Origin: Ailanthus altissimus | Lineage: Eukaryota; Streptophyta; Magnoliopsida; Sapindales; Simaroubaceae | Direction of reading: 5' to 3' | DNA length: 64,000 nucleotides | Assembly (NCBI GenBank): GCA_946807835.1 | Contig: OX327702.1 | Location: 10,602,001 to 10,666,000 of the forward strand | In this document: in pieces, positions 49,487 through 60,939 of the stretch | Layout: every line of letters begins with the position of its first letter | How positions within the stretch are numbered: the stretch's first letter is position 1 | The notes under the pieces: generated by a model | What the model was told of the DNA's origin: nothing | What the model saw: the letters and a program-made list of their open reading frames with translations, nothing else | Database searches by the model: none | Made by a program: the position numbers and the translations under genes

Positions 49487-49559
49487 GGAGGCACACTAAG
49501 TGAAAGTTGGTTGCGTTTATCAATACTAAAGCGGTAACTTTGTATATTTGTTTTTCTTT

Positions 49560-50300
49560 GTAAAATTTTAATTTTTAAATTTATTTCTCTTGTTATAATT
49601 TATTTTATTGTTCATGATTGGTTCTACCACCTAATTTATTTTATTTTCATTCGTTAATTTGTTATATTTTATATTATTTTAATGACTGGTTCTACCACCT
49701 AATTTAGTTTATTTTCCTTTATTTATTTATTTTTCTTTGCACTTTATTTTCTTTTATTTATTTATTGTGCTTTGCACTTTATTTTCTTTTATTTATTACT
49801 GCACTTTACTTTTTTTTAATTTGTCGTATTTTATTTTATTTTAATGGCTGGTTCTAGTGTCTAATTTAATTTATTTTTTTATTTATTGCACTTTAGTTTA
49901 TTTATTGTACTTTATTTATTTATTTTTTAATTATTGTACTTTATTTTATTTAGTTAATATGTTGTATTTTTATTTTATTTTAATGGTCGGTTCTACTGCC
50001 TAACGTTTTACTTATTTATTGTACCTTTTTATTTATTTATTGTACTTTATTTTATTTTATTTTATTGTAATTTTCATTTTATTTTAGTTAATTTATTGCA
50101 CTTTCTTTTCTTTTATTTACTTATTTTACTTATTTTAAATTTATTTATTGTACTTTTGTTTATTCTACTTTACAATTTATTATCTTTTGTTTATTTATTA
50201 TATTTATATTTTATGGTTGGTCTTACCACCTAGCTTATTTTCTATTTCTTGTTGTGTTTTATTTCACTTTTTAATTTTTCTTGAGCATTTCTTTCATAAA
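49560..50300 (+). repeat. Gypsy-1 T-rich leader with a recurring motif
   Basis: About 700 bp of TTTATTTATTTTATT-type sequence contain five copies of ATGGYTGGTTCTACYACCTA or a variant, near 49614, 49682, 49843, 49982 and 50213. Spacing is about 70 to 230 bp. The block sits between the PBS and the gag start, where a leader or packaging region would lie. Confidence 0.75.
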
Positions 50301-50305
50301 AAAAA

Positions 50306-51760
50306 ATGTTAGGATGTATGCATCGACTTAGAGACAAACGAGGAAGATTCATGAGAGAAGTAGAACTAGAACCATCACCACAATTTGTAAGGGAAGAGAA
50401 TTCACCATCTAGTTCATCTTGTAATTCTAACACAATGAACCAACACAAAGATAACCCTGTTAGGACTCTAAAAGATTACTTGCATCCTACTAGCACAACC
50501 ACACCATCATGCATTATATTTTCACCTAACATACCATATTTGAATTTTAAACCTGTAATGATACAACTTCCATCTACTTTTCATGGTCTAGATAGTGAAA
50601 ATCCTTATGTACATATTTGGAAATTTGAAGAGGTAATTGCCACCTTCCATAGTCAACCTGAAGCCATAGACACTGTTAGGCTTATATTTTTTCCTTTTTC
50701 TTTAAAAGACAAAGCAAAAAGTTGGCTATACTCTTTGAGGCCGAGGTCTATAAGAACTTGAGCAGAAATGACTCAAGCATTTTTTAATAAATACTTCCCA
50801 TAACACAAAACTAATGGCCTAAAAAGACAAATTTCTTCCTTCTCCTAAAAAGATAGTGAAACCTTATATTAAGCATGGGAAAGGTTTAAAGAGTTGCTTA
50901 ATTTGTGCCCTCACCATGGGTATGAAAATTGGTGTTTGGTTAGTTATTTTTATGAGGGACTCACAATTAGAGAGTGTTAATTTATTGAGATGATGTATAA
51001 TGGGGAGTTCCTTCACAAAGATTCAGAGAAAACCATAGAATTCCTTAATGACTTAGTCGATAAAGCCCATACATCGACTGGACTTACATGACTGAATACA
51101 TATATAGGTCACGACCCAGTGAAGTTTTCCATCTTAGGGAAGAGGATAACTTTAAAACCCAATTAGAGGTCTTAACTAGAGAGTTAGAGGCCTTGAAAAC
51201 CAAAGATAGAAGGGTCACCTACACAGTTGCTAAGGTTGAGTCACGCAATGTCTGTTTTGTCTGTGGAGGAGTAGAACACTTAGCTCAGGATTGCCCTACT
51301 TATAGTGAGATGAGAGCGATATATAAAGAACAATGTAAGGCCCTATGGATGTACAAGAAGCCTTATTCACCCTACTCTGAAACCTATAATCCTAGCTGGA
51401 GAAACCACCCAAACTTTAGTTGAAAATCTGACCAATAAGCCAACAGCTATTGGAAACAAGAACAACAAGCACCCAAATCTTATGTTACACCTCAATATAA
51501 TGCACGACCAACTAGGAGTTCTTTAGAGGATACATTACAAGCATTTATGGAGGCACAAAGTAAGACTAATAAAAAATTTGAAACAGTTCTTGCATATGTG
51601 ATAGACGAAAATAAAGAAATCAAGAGTAAAATCACAAAGCTAACCAGTGCCTTAACTGTACAAGAGCGAGGCAAGTTTTCATCTTAACCTCAATCCAATT
51701 CAAAAGGACAATTCATGGCACAAGATTCTACTTCTGATGCACAAAATCTCAAAGAAGTCA
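50306..51760 (+). pseudogene. Gypsy-1 gag
   Basis: The first frame (50306-50761) opens MLGCMHRLRDKRGRFMREVE, then IPYLNFKPVMIQLPSTFHGL and ENPYVHIWKFEEVIATF: the plant gypsy retrotransposon gag domain. The stop at 50759 falls where the family has Trp. Downstream AEMTQAFFNKYFP, ERFKELLNLCPHHGYENW and YEGLTIRE continue the domain across stops that replace Gln. A zinc knuckle CFVCGGVEHLAQDC (C-x2-C-x4-H-x4-C) lies near 51253-51294. A C-terminal part with QAFMEAQSKTNKKFE and VQERGKF runs to about 51760. Dead by stops, but the protein is well preserved between them. Confidence 0.85.
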
Positions 51761-52020
51761 ATGCCACGAGAAGAAGACGAATGCTATCATTCATATATGA
51801 CAGACACACTTGTAGCGGAGGAAGCTTATAAAAATCATGGCTCTAATTTTTTAGAAAACCTCATTGATTTTGATTTTGAAGAAGTGTATTATCCTAATGA
51901 AACAATTGATGTGTTTAGTAATTTTGACTCACAGGATAAAGAGAACTGATTTTAAAAGCCAGACATTGAAGAATTGCCACGATAGAGGGAGAAACCAAAA
52001 CCATCAAACCTTGAGACACC
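51761..52020 (+). other. Gypsy-1 deletion junction (protease-RT-RNase H lost)
   Basis: Acidic linker sequence (PREEDECYHSY, then NLIDFDFEEVYYPNET) ends in DIEELPR, a block that usually sits just before reverse transcriptase in these elements. Within about 50 bp the sequence reads PRVIINDQG, part of the integrase core. Several kilobases of pol must be missing; the joint is near 52005-52020. Confidence 0.7.
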
Positions 52021-52752
52021 ACGTGTCATCATTAATGACCAAGGAATACATTTCTGTAACCGTTCTTTTGAAGCTTTGATGTGCAAGTATGGTGTTTTTC
52101 ACAAAGTTTCCACTGCATACCATCCACAGACAAATGGACAATCCAAGCTAGCAAATAGAGAGGTTAAACAGATTTTGGAAAAGAGAGTTAACCCAAATCG
52201 CAAAGATTGGTCTCTACGCCTTTTTGATGCATTATGGGCATATCACATTGTATACAAAACCATCTTAAGAATGTCTCCATACCGGCTTGTTTATGTGAAA
52301 GCTTGCCATTTACCTGTTGAGTTAGAGCATAAAGCTTATTGTGCTGTCAAAGCCCTTAACTTTGATTTGAGTGCTGCAAGTCTCCGGAGAAAATTACAAT
52401 TGTCAGAAATAGAAGAGCTACGAAATGATGCATATGACAACTCCAGAATTTACAAAGCTAAAATTAAAGCAGCTCATGACAAACAGATCTCAAGGAAACA
52501 CTTCGAGCTAAATCAACGGGTCTATCTTTATGATTCTCGATTGCATTTACATCTTGGAAATTTGAGATCTCAATGGACTGGTCCATTTTTGTAAGGCACG
52601 TTTTTCCTAATAGTGCTGTTGAAATCGAGGACTCCACTGATGGGCGAACTTTTAAAGTGAATGGACAGCGACTGAAAAGCATTGTGGAAAAGGTAGACCA
52701 CTTTATATACCTAGACGAGATCCCTCTTGTGGATCCTGTCTATCATGCTTGA
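52021..52752 (+). pseudogene. Gypsy-1 integrase, C-terminal half
   Basis: The frame gives VIINDQGIHFCNRSFEAL, then CKYGVFHKVSTAYHPQTNGQ, LANREVKQILEKRVN, RMSPYRLVYVKACHLPVELE, and a C-terminal part ending NLRSQWTGPFL. After a one-base shift at about 52590 it continues with VFPNSAVEIEDSTDGRTF. This is the Ty3-gypsy integrase pattern with the second catalytic Asp region and the YHPQTNGQ hallmark. The first half of the enzyme is deleted. Confidence 0.85.
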
Positions 52753-53001
52753 TCAGGTTCAATCTATCTGTATCATTTTTTATATTTTGTCTTTATTTTG
52801 TCTTTTGACTTTTTATTTTTGCTTTTATTTTCTTTCACATTTTATTTTACTTTCTTTTCTTTTTTTTCTTCAGTGTGATTTTACTTCCCAGTCAAGTGGC
52901 GGATACGGTACTCCGTGACAATTAAAGTCGGTTTCTCAGTTCCCTAAAACTTATCCCTAAAACTGTGCATTCATCTCTTTTCTTTTTCACTTTCTTTCAA
53001 A

Positions 53002-53631
53002 ATGGATCAGATTCTTGCCAACCTTAAAAAATGCTTTCCTTCATTGCCTTAAAATGCTCTACTTAAGATTTACAAAGCACGATGTGAAAGACTAAGGCTA
53101 TTGATGTTGAGTAATATCCATATGGATATCTCTATGGATATCCGTTGGTTAATTAAAGCCAATGTTCGATTATCTGGTGAGTCTGTAAATGATTTTATTT
53201 CTTTTATGCCTGGTCTTAGAAGAAGCTCTTATGCCAAAAGGCGACGAACAAAGAGATTACAAGTCTGTCATAAATGTGCTCGATGGAATTGTAACTGGAG
53301 TTATCGTTCTTTAGGATTTGCATCTAAAAATTGAGAAGACAAAATTCAGTTTATTAAGGATGGACTGAGTAAAGAGTCTTTAGATGATATCCTATTGACT
53401 CTTGAGACGTATCCCTGTGGGCTCCTACAACGTGAACTTCTTGATTTATGGAATAAATTCAAAAATGAACATCAATGGTATAGTCTCGGGAATCTGACTC
53501 TAAAAGACCCTATTTGCCAATTTATAAGAAAATTGGATGAGAAGCCTATCTCCGACCCATAGAAGGCATTTAAGCTGTTACTGGACGTAAAACCAGAGGA
53601 AGATGTGAGCCACAATCTTAACTACTTGTAA
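53002..53631 (+). pseudogene. Gypsy-1 downstream ORF of unknown function
   Basis: One continuous frame from ATG (MDQILANLKKCFPSLP) to TAA, 210 codons, broken only by three in-frame stops (about 53050, 53332 and 53560) and by no shift. Later blocks are IYKARCERLRLLML, FIKDGLSKESLDDIL, LETYPCGLLQRELLDLWN and FIRKLDEKPI. It follows integrase in the place where some plant gypsy elements carry an extra or env-like ORF. I see no signal peptide or membrane helix. I do not recognise the family. Confidence 0.6.
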
Positions 53632-54960
53632 ATATATGTGTTTTTCTTTATTTTATTTATTTATCAGCATCATCATTTTAGTTTATATTTGCTTAAGTGT
53701 CTTTCAGGTTTGTTTCTTTCGAATAACTGACTTTTCAAGTAATGTCTCCTATACTTTATCTCTTTCTATTTTAACATTGAAGACAATATTTCATTTGGTT
53801 TAGGGGGGGGATAGTAGACATACGTTGTATTTTACATTCAAAAAAAAAAAATTTATTGTTCGACATTTGATTAAAATGGCAGAGTAAAGAGTTCATTCTT
53901 GAACTTTTAAGACGCATTCTAGGTCAAATTAGAATGACAAAGTAAGGAGTTTTATTTCTAACTTTTGAAATGTATTTTAACTAACCTTTTGTTGTTTTGT
54001 TTTTTGTTTCATTTATTGTTGTTTATTGCTTGTAGTCTTGATAATTCTTGTATAAAGGAATTTTCTTTTTTGCTTAAGTATGATTTCAAAATTGTTTAGG
54101 TTGAGTCATTATTTCTATTTAGGTTACTAAAGAATGACTTCTAAAATATTTTTGAGCACAATACTAAGCCTTGTGATAAGACAAATGATTCAATTTATAT
54201 AGTCAAGAGAGTTCTCATGTTTAAGTATATATTTTTCTAATCTCACATATCGTTTGTGAGTAAGTGGAAAGGTTGAGAAAACAGCTTATGAATCTTTATT
54301 GATCCTTTGAATTGGTTAACTTTTGTTTGGATTGATATTATTTGAATTAAGGAATAAGTTGGTTGCATTTGTGTATAAAATATTTTGGTGAGAAACTTTT
54401 GTAATGCTTCTTTGTATTCTTAAAAAAAAAAAGCAAAATACCAAAAAAAAAAGAATCAATTTAGTTTAATAAAGTCTTCATTTAATTTTAGAAGGCAAAA
54501 TATCTTGTAAATCAGTTTTCTCACCAAGCTATATTTGTATTATTCTTACAAGACAATTGAAGTCCTAAAGCTGGTACATATCAAGAATGATTGATTTTTA
54601 AACGATTGATTTTCTTATCTTTTGATCAATGTTAGTTTGTATGTCTGTCTTTAAAATTGATTTTTTCTTGAGTGCTTAACTGTTTTTCAACTCCGTGAGA
54701 GAAATCCTAACCTTTTAAACAGTCATACACCTGTGAGGATATAGAGTTGAGGCTTTTACATAGAGAAATTCTCAAGACTATATCTGTTGTGGCTTGTGGT
54801 AAGATGGTTACAGCTTAGTTCACACACACACAAATTTTGAATGTTATAATTGAAAAAACCATAATAGCAATAGTGATATTAAACTGACTTTTTGTTTGAA
54901 ATACTTAGGTAGTTTTGCATATTCTATTTACGCTTGAATTGTTAGAGACTAGCAATAAAT
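53632..54960 (+). other. Gypsy-1 non-coding 3' region
   Basis: AT-rich, with no coding motifs. It opens near a purine tract (TAGGGGGGGG at 53801-53810) and contains A-rich stretches (53839-53852 and 54421-54452). This position, between the last ORF and the 3' LTR, is long in Athila-type elements. Confidence 0.6.
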
Positions 54961-54972
54961 TGGTGGGGGCTA
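54961..54972 (+). other. Gypsy-1 polypurine tract
   Basis: TGGTGGGGGCTA abuts the 3' LTR start (TGATGAACAC). A second G-run at 53801-53810 could be an internal tract. Confidence 0.65.
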
Positions 54973-56518
54973 TGATGAACACATAAAAATGCATATTTAT
55001 TAAGAGATCCAGTCACCATTTAATGTCACTAATTTTAGCATTTTTGTACTTTTAGTTTGAAATAAAGTATTCTCCTTAAATTATGATTAATGAATGTTAT
55101 TTGCATATGTTTAGGTAAAATAGACATAACTCTCAATGTAGAAATCAAAATGAAGAAATTCTTGAATCTGGAGTAATATGACTAAATCTTACACAAACTT
55201 GAAGAACAGTTAAAAAGCCAAATCCAACATGTTATGGGCAAACAATTGAGATACAATAGAATCGAGCTATAACTTCTGCTCAGCTTGACCTAACTCGCGT
55301 ATTTGGATCGTATTTCACAAAATACGTACCCAATTGGTATAATTCTTAAAGCTATGAAATACCGACTTACTTATCAACAACTCTTATGTGATGATAAAGT
55401 CCAAATCAGCTGTTATCATGGACCAAATTGTATTGCAAGTGGGTAAAAGGGTTGTTGGCCTAAATATGACGTATCTTTGCAATTTTACCCATATCCCATT
55501 GGATAATCCTCCACATTGCATGAACCTGGAGCCTATGGAAAGAAGAGACAAAATTCTACAACTTTCATGTTGGCCAAAAAAGCTATATCGGTTATTTACA
55601 TTATCAAAAAGGTGTTATTGGCCTAAATTATTGAAGATTGATGTCACACTTAACATATTTCCATTCATTACCTATATAAGGACACTCATATGACATTTTC
55701 AACATTAGATAATTCTCTCTTATTTTTTTCTCATTAACATGTATTGTAATCTAGGCTAGAGTTCTTGGCAAGGCTAAGAGATGAACTTTTATGTGTAATA
55801 AATCTACTTCCATGCTTTGATTCGTTGTCAAGAGCTGCAAATGTTTGTAAGTTTGATTTTGCTTAAACTCTTATCTATTTTATTTTCTATAATCCAGAGG
55901 TTATAATTCTCATGTCTCATATATTTTCAGTAATGCTTTTCTTATGTGATTCTTATTGAATTATAATTGTTATTGGTTACATTGTTTTATATGTTAATCT
56001 TTTACTGCAATATTGTCAATTGATATATTGTCGATCTTGGATAACATGTAAAGACAATAAATGTTTGATATTCTCGTTGATCTTTTACTGCAATATTGTC
56101 AAAATGATATTTTTTCGATCTTAGAAAACTTGTATAAATGAACATGATTTGTTTTAATATTTGCAAAGAGTTTAGGCATATCAAATACACGTGTTATCAA
56201 ATGTGCTATATTTTACATATCTTTCGATTGATTGTTTGGGATGTAAAATTGTCAGTTGAGTTATAAACATTGAATCAAAGTGTAGAGTAGATTTATAAAG
56301 CATAATTGTGATTCTCGAAGCCTTGTTTAAATCATCATAAGACATTTTTCTCAATTCATAGACAATTCTATCCCATCCATTTAAACCAATTAATTAATTT
56401 TCTCCTTTACTACTACTTTAATATTTTACTTCACCAATCTATTTTTCCAAAAGCTTCCTCGTAGGACCAACACCTCAATCTATACTATGATAGTCGTATT
56501 ACATTTTGAGCGTAAACT
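54973..56518 (+). mobile_element. Gypsy-1 3' LTR
   Basis: It starts TGATGAACACATAAAAATGC and ends GCGTAAACT, where the last base of the usual CA end is changed. It is 1546 bp and differs from the 5' LTR by scattered substitutions and small gaps. The TSD GTAAG follows. Confidence 0.88.
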
Positions 56519-56523
56519 GTAAG

Positions 56524-57386
56524 TTGATGGACTATGAAATTGAATTGGAAGATGATGAAAGAGAAGAAGCATCAAAGAAAATGAATATCACTTTCAAAAC
56601 TATAATAAGCAAGAAAGATAGTGATGTTAAAAGTGAAGATGAAAGTGATGGAGAAGATGTTGTAATGTTAGTGTCCAAATTTAAACAATTTCTTAAATTC
56701 AAAAAGTCAAATGGAAAGAAGTTTAGCAAAGAATTAAAGAGAAAAAGTAATAGATAAGAAAAGCCAAAGATGGACCACATCATTTGCTTCGAATGTAAGA
56801 AATTGGGATATAAAATTCATGAATGTCCTTTCCTTAAGAACAAGAAAGAAAAGAAGAAAGCTATGAATGTCACGTGGGATGATAGTGATGGTAAATCATC
56901 GAATGAAGAATGCGATACATCTAACCTTGCTCAGAGATGACGAATTTGATGATCTTGATGAGGTATGTGATCAACCATCTTTTAATGAATTAATAGATGC
57001 TTTTAATGAATTGCTTGAAGATTCTAAGGCAATAGGTTGTAAAAATGCTATCTTGAAGAAAAATAACGTCTTACTTAAAAATGAAGTTGAAAACCTTAAA
57101 AAAGAAAATGATATTATTAAAAGTGAAAATCTCTCTTTAAAAGCAAAGGAAAATTCTTTGAAAAGGGGAAAAAGAAAATCTTGAAAAAGACATTGAAATA
57201 TCTAAAGCATGCATCTAAGAGTTAAATGAAAACCTAAAAATCAACGAAATAATTTTAGAAAATAAAGCTATTAAAAAGAAAGTCATTGATTTACAAGAAA
57301 TTATCTTAAAATTCACAAACGAACAAAAGAATTTTGAAAAATTACTTAGTTCTCAAAAATGTGTGTTTGATAATAAAGGCATAGGA
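56524..57386 (+). pseudogene. Copia-3 gag, zinc-knuckle and coiled-coil part
   Basis: It resumes the gag frame with LMDYEIELEDDEREEASKKM, then an acidic run (DVKSEDESDGEDVVML). The zinc-knuckle block reads CFECKKLGYKIHEC, in which the His of C-x2-C-x4-H-x4-C has become Tyr (one C-to-T change). After a shift near 56870 a long Lys/Glu/Asn-rich stretch (NVLLKNEVENLKKENDI and on) has heptad-like spacing and is probably a coiled coil. It ends in an FDNKGIG block, where the GC-rich retroposon inserted; the sequence picks up again at 60284. Confidence 0.75.
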
Positions 57387-60283
57387 AGAGACATTCTTTT
57401 TTTTGAATACGTAAATACATAAAACCCTAGTTAATGTTATTCTCTCTCAACCAAAAGAAACTTTAGCAGGCGTCGCTACTGCCCCCCCACCATTTCCACC
57501 GGAGAAGGGCCTTTCTTTCGGCCTCTCTCTGGTGGACCTACTCTCCCTTTCCCCTCTACCTAAATCTTTCCCTTTATCTCCATAGATCCTTTTCTCTCCT
57601 CTCAATTTGGCACTGTGGTGTCTCCTGGACTGCCGCTGATGCGATATTTTTATATCTTATAACCAAGTGCAAGTATACACTATCGTATGCAAGTAATAAA
57701 GAGACTAATCAGTCGGATGTCGAACCCACAGGGATAATTTCTTCTTTTAAACCAATTAATAAACTTATATCTTCCTAATAATTATTCAGAAAAATAAAAA
57801 TCTAAGAATGAATGCAGAAAATATAAAAAATAAAAACACAATGCAACAAGATTTAAGTGATAGCAATATAGAGAAAACCTAGGATTAATACTATCCCTCA
57901 ATATGCTTTCTAATGATTACTTTTCTAATATTTAACTCCCTTAGTCTTTGTTATTGATCAAGACACTAATGTAATCACAAGCCTCTTCCAAGGTCATGCA
58001 AGTATACCTTAATTTATCAAATACTTATATTCCTATAGTACTTGTAATAAATTAAGATTCATTAAGATTAGGTCTTATTGATCATACATGCCAATTAGGT
58101 ATATTTCTATCCTAAATTGAAACTTGCATATGCAACATTGAATGTTACTCTACAATCATGCATCAAATTACTTAGGTCTAAATATTATGATTCCTCTTTC
58201 GAGTTTATCAACAGGTTTACCAACTCATCACCATATATTGGCTAGATATATTGAAGCATTAAGATGAAGTAATTTAAATATCAAAGAACTAAGTTTATTA
58301 AATATTCTAAAGATATGGCAATTAAGCACACATATTGAGTTCAAGTATTAACCCTAGAAAATAATATTAGCTCATGGCTACAAGAGAACAGCAGTAAAAA
58401 TAATAATAAACCATGATACAATCAATAGCAAACCGATATAGACGTCGAATTGCTCTTAATTGCGCTGCCTAAGATCTCTTGATGCCGAAGAACGCCTTGA
58501 ATCTCTCTCTAAGGTTGCTTCAATTAAACTCCTATTGCTCTCCAAGACTCGTGCTCTATATTCTTGGTGCTCTTGGGTCGTCTTAGATTCTTGGTGCTCT
58601 TGAACTGCTCTAAGTTCTCTTTTTCTTGCCCTGCGTTCTTCTCTGGTCTCCTTTTTTATGTCTGGGGTCGAGTGGCCTTTTATAGGGTTTGATGTGAATT
58701 TAAAAAACTTAATTTTGGTCGCACTAGGATTCGCACTATCGCTGGCGCGCTATGCAGTTGTCGCTGGGGCGACGCGTAAAAAGCCTTTACCGCTGGAACG
58801 GTGAGCTCTTAGCGCTAGGGCTCTGACATATCGCGGCGCGGTGACTGTTTGGCACTGGGGCACCAGATGCGACTTCAACAGGTCGTTTTTCTTATTTCGA
58901 TCACTTTTCTAGCGCTGGGGCTCTGGACTCATATTTTGAAAACTTTACATTTTAGTCCCTATTTTCGCTCCTTTTGCATTCTTTCTTTAAATTTCATTCA
59001 AGTCCCTATAAATAACAATAATGCACATAAATAGCCATCTATTCTCATAAAATAATAAAATATCAATAATAAAAACATGAGAAAATATATGACAATTTTT
59101 CCCTTATCAGCCGCCAAGCCATCCAGGCTTCGCTAAGTTACTTTGATTTCTGCTATGCTTCCTCATCCTCTAGTGATCTTCCTGGATTCTGACTGAGCCG
59201 CTATGAACTCTTTAGAGCTCTCTAGGCCTTCCTTGGTTTTTTTCAGTTGAGGTAATCTTTATGCCGCCCATTGCTAGGTCTTTACCTCTATTAGTGGTGT
59301 TGCCCTTGGCTGGATTGCTACTATTAGGATCAAAGTGGAGACTTCAGTTGGTCCGGCCACTAGCCTACTTTGGATACGCTCCTCAGCCACGTCGTGCCAT
59401 TTGGTCTTCAGCATTTTCTAGGCCCTGTTCTTTGTTTCTCGACATCTTTGGCCGCCGCTTGAACCCTATCACCAATGACTCTAGCTCAGGTTAGTGTGCT
59501 TCTTGGATTCGAATCTCACGGGGTTACCGTTCACTGTACTTTTTTTCTTTCTTCGGCTTGTTCTGACTAGCCATCAAGTAACCGAGTCCACTGGGCGCGA
59601 CACTGGTCACAGCAGTTCCTCAGTGAGCACCAGCACTAGCCCCCCTTTCAACAGCGTGTCTGTTCTCCCTTTGCCGGACAGCATTGCCATCTCCGTTGGC
59701 ACATGGGACTGCTGAACTTTAAGCCACCTCTGCTGGTGTTTCTAGCATTCAGACGGTGCTCTGGCGGTTGGTCCTAACCGGATTATGCCGATCTCAAACT
59801 TCATGCGCTGTCCGTGTTCCCTTGGCCATTTTCTGGCCAGCTTGGTTTTGACCGGCTGCTATCACTCAATTTTCCTTTGTGCTCCTGCCCCTGTCCAAAT
59901 GGAAATTTCATCCCTCTGTTTGTTGGGTTACTATTGTTAGTTTTTTGTTTTCAGGGGTAGGTTTGACGATAGCATTACTTTGAATTATGTGGTCAATAAT
60001 TTCTCCCTTATTCAAGGGATCTGTATTTTCCTCCTATGGGAGATCTGTTATCCCTTTCAATTGAAAGGTCTGTTTCTCTTTCTTTTAAAAGAGTTCAAAG
60101 TTTGTTTTATCCTTACCCACTACGGGTATAACTGCTTTCTTCTTTGCAAAAGACTTGAATCAGATGATCTCAAAATGTATTTATCTTATTCTATTATTCC
60201 TTTGATCTGTGTATCAAAGGAACTTGATGTAATATCTTGACAATATTAATGATATGATATGATTCCATTAAAAAAATATATAT
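57387..60283 (+). mobile_element. GC-rich A-tailed retroposon (non-LTR type), origin unknown
   Basis: Flanked by AATAAAGGCATAGGA (57372-57386) and AATAGAGGCATAGGA (60284-60298), a 15-bp TSD with one change, and ending in an A-run followed by (TA)n. Those are marks of L1-type retroposition. The 5' region (57470-57630) is CT-rich with a C-run. 59110-59900 is GC-rich, unlike any neighbour. The 3' end has a 'cttgatgtaat' block as in plant LINE 3'UTRs. No endonuclease or RT motif is seen. A solo LTR (57637-59109) interrupts it, leaving about 1.42 kb of original insert. It may be a non-autonomous LINE or a retroposed host transcript. Confidence 0.65.
57637..59109 (-). mobile_element. Solo LTR (TGATAAGGG type), inverted
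   Basis: Perfect GCCGC flanks at 57632-57636 and 59110-59114. On the minus strand it reads TGATAAGGGAAAAATTG...ATATCGCATCA, 1473 bp. Near its 3' end is a TCCCTGTGGGTTCGACATCC block, as in the copy at 15975. The GC-rich patch at 58690-58930 holds several AGCGCTGGGGCTC-like strings. Confidence 0.85.
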
Positions 60284-60830
60284 AATAGAGGCATAGGATA
60301 TAAACCATTTCTAAAGCAAAAATCCTTCAAAACTTATTTTGTAAAATCAAGTTTTAAAATAGAACCTAATTCAAATTTTCATTTTTGCAATAAAAATGGT
60401 CATAAAGTTTATAATTGTCCTTTCAAGATATTTGAAGTAAAATAAATTTAGGTTCCAAAAGGAACTTTCTCTACTAACATTCAAAGACCAAAGAAGATAT
60501 GGGTACCTAAAATTCACACTTGAATCTTTTTATAGGTAACTAAGACAAAAAGGAATAAGTGGTTTTTAAATAGTGGATGCTCAAGGCATATGACCGGAGA
60601 TTCATCAAAATTCAAAAGCTTCACCAAAATCAAGAATTGTGGATATTTAACATTCAGGGATAATGCCAAAGGGAAAATCCTTGGCGTAGGTAATGTTGAA
60701 AAAGACTCAACCATACTCATTGAAAATTATTTCTTATTGAGAATTAGAAGCATAATTTGCTTAGCATTAGTCAATTGTGTAATAAAGGTTATAAAATTAT
60801 TTTTGAGCCTACTTATTGTTTGGTAATTAA
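60284..60830 (+). pseudogene. Copia-3 gag end and protease
   Basis: After the TSD, the frame resumes with IGYKPFLKQKSFKTYFVKSS and a damaged second zinc knuckle (FHFCNKNGHKVYNC, first Cys lost). Then IWVPK blocks lead to the aspartic protease signature WFLNSGCSRHMTGDSSKF, where Asn stands in the catalytic D-S-G position. Next come FKSFTKIKNCGYLTFRDNAK and ILGVGNVE. Stops and a shift near 60740 follow. Confidence 0.8.
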
Positions 60831-60939
60831 TATTAGTGATAATAAGACCTTGTTTATAGGAAATAGACATAATAATATTTACACCATTGATATTGAGTGT
60901 GCATCCTCATGTGATAAATGTTTCTCCGTAGTACATGAT

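Larger units (their letters stand above)
47903..56518 (+). mobile_element. Gypsy-1: Athila-like Ty3-gypsy element, internally deleted
   Basis: LTRs are 47903-49466 and 54973-56518. Flanks are GAAAG (47898-47902) and GTAAG (56519-56523), a TSD with one change, inside the Copia-3 gag. Inside are a PBS-like TTGGCGCTGTTGCCAGG, a T-rich repeat leader, gag with a zinc knuckle, then a jump straight to the C-terminal half of integrase, a further unknown ORF, and polypurine tracts. Protease, RT and RNase H are missing. Confidence 0.87.

Noticed and set aside
59261..59494. Leu-rich 77-codon frame as a small membrane protein gene
   Set aside because: It lies inside a retroposon, has no promoter or homologue in view, and the Leu/Pro bias follows from GC- and CT-rich DNA.
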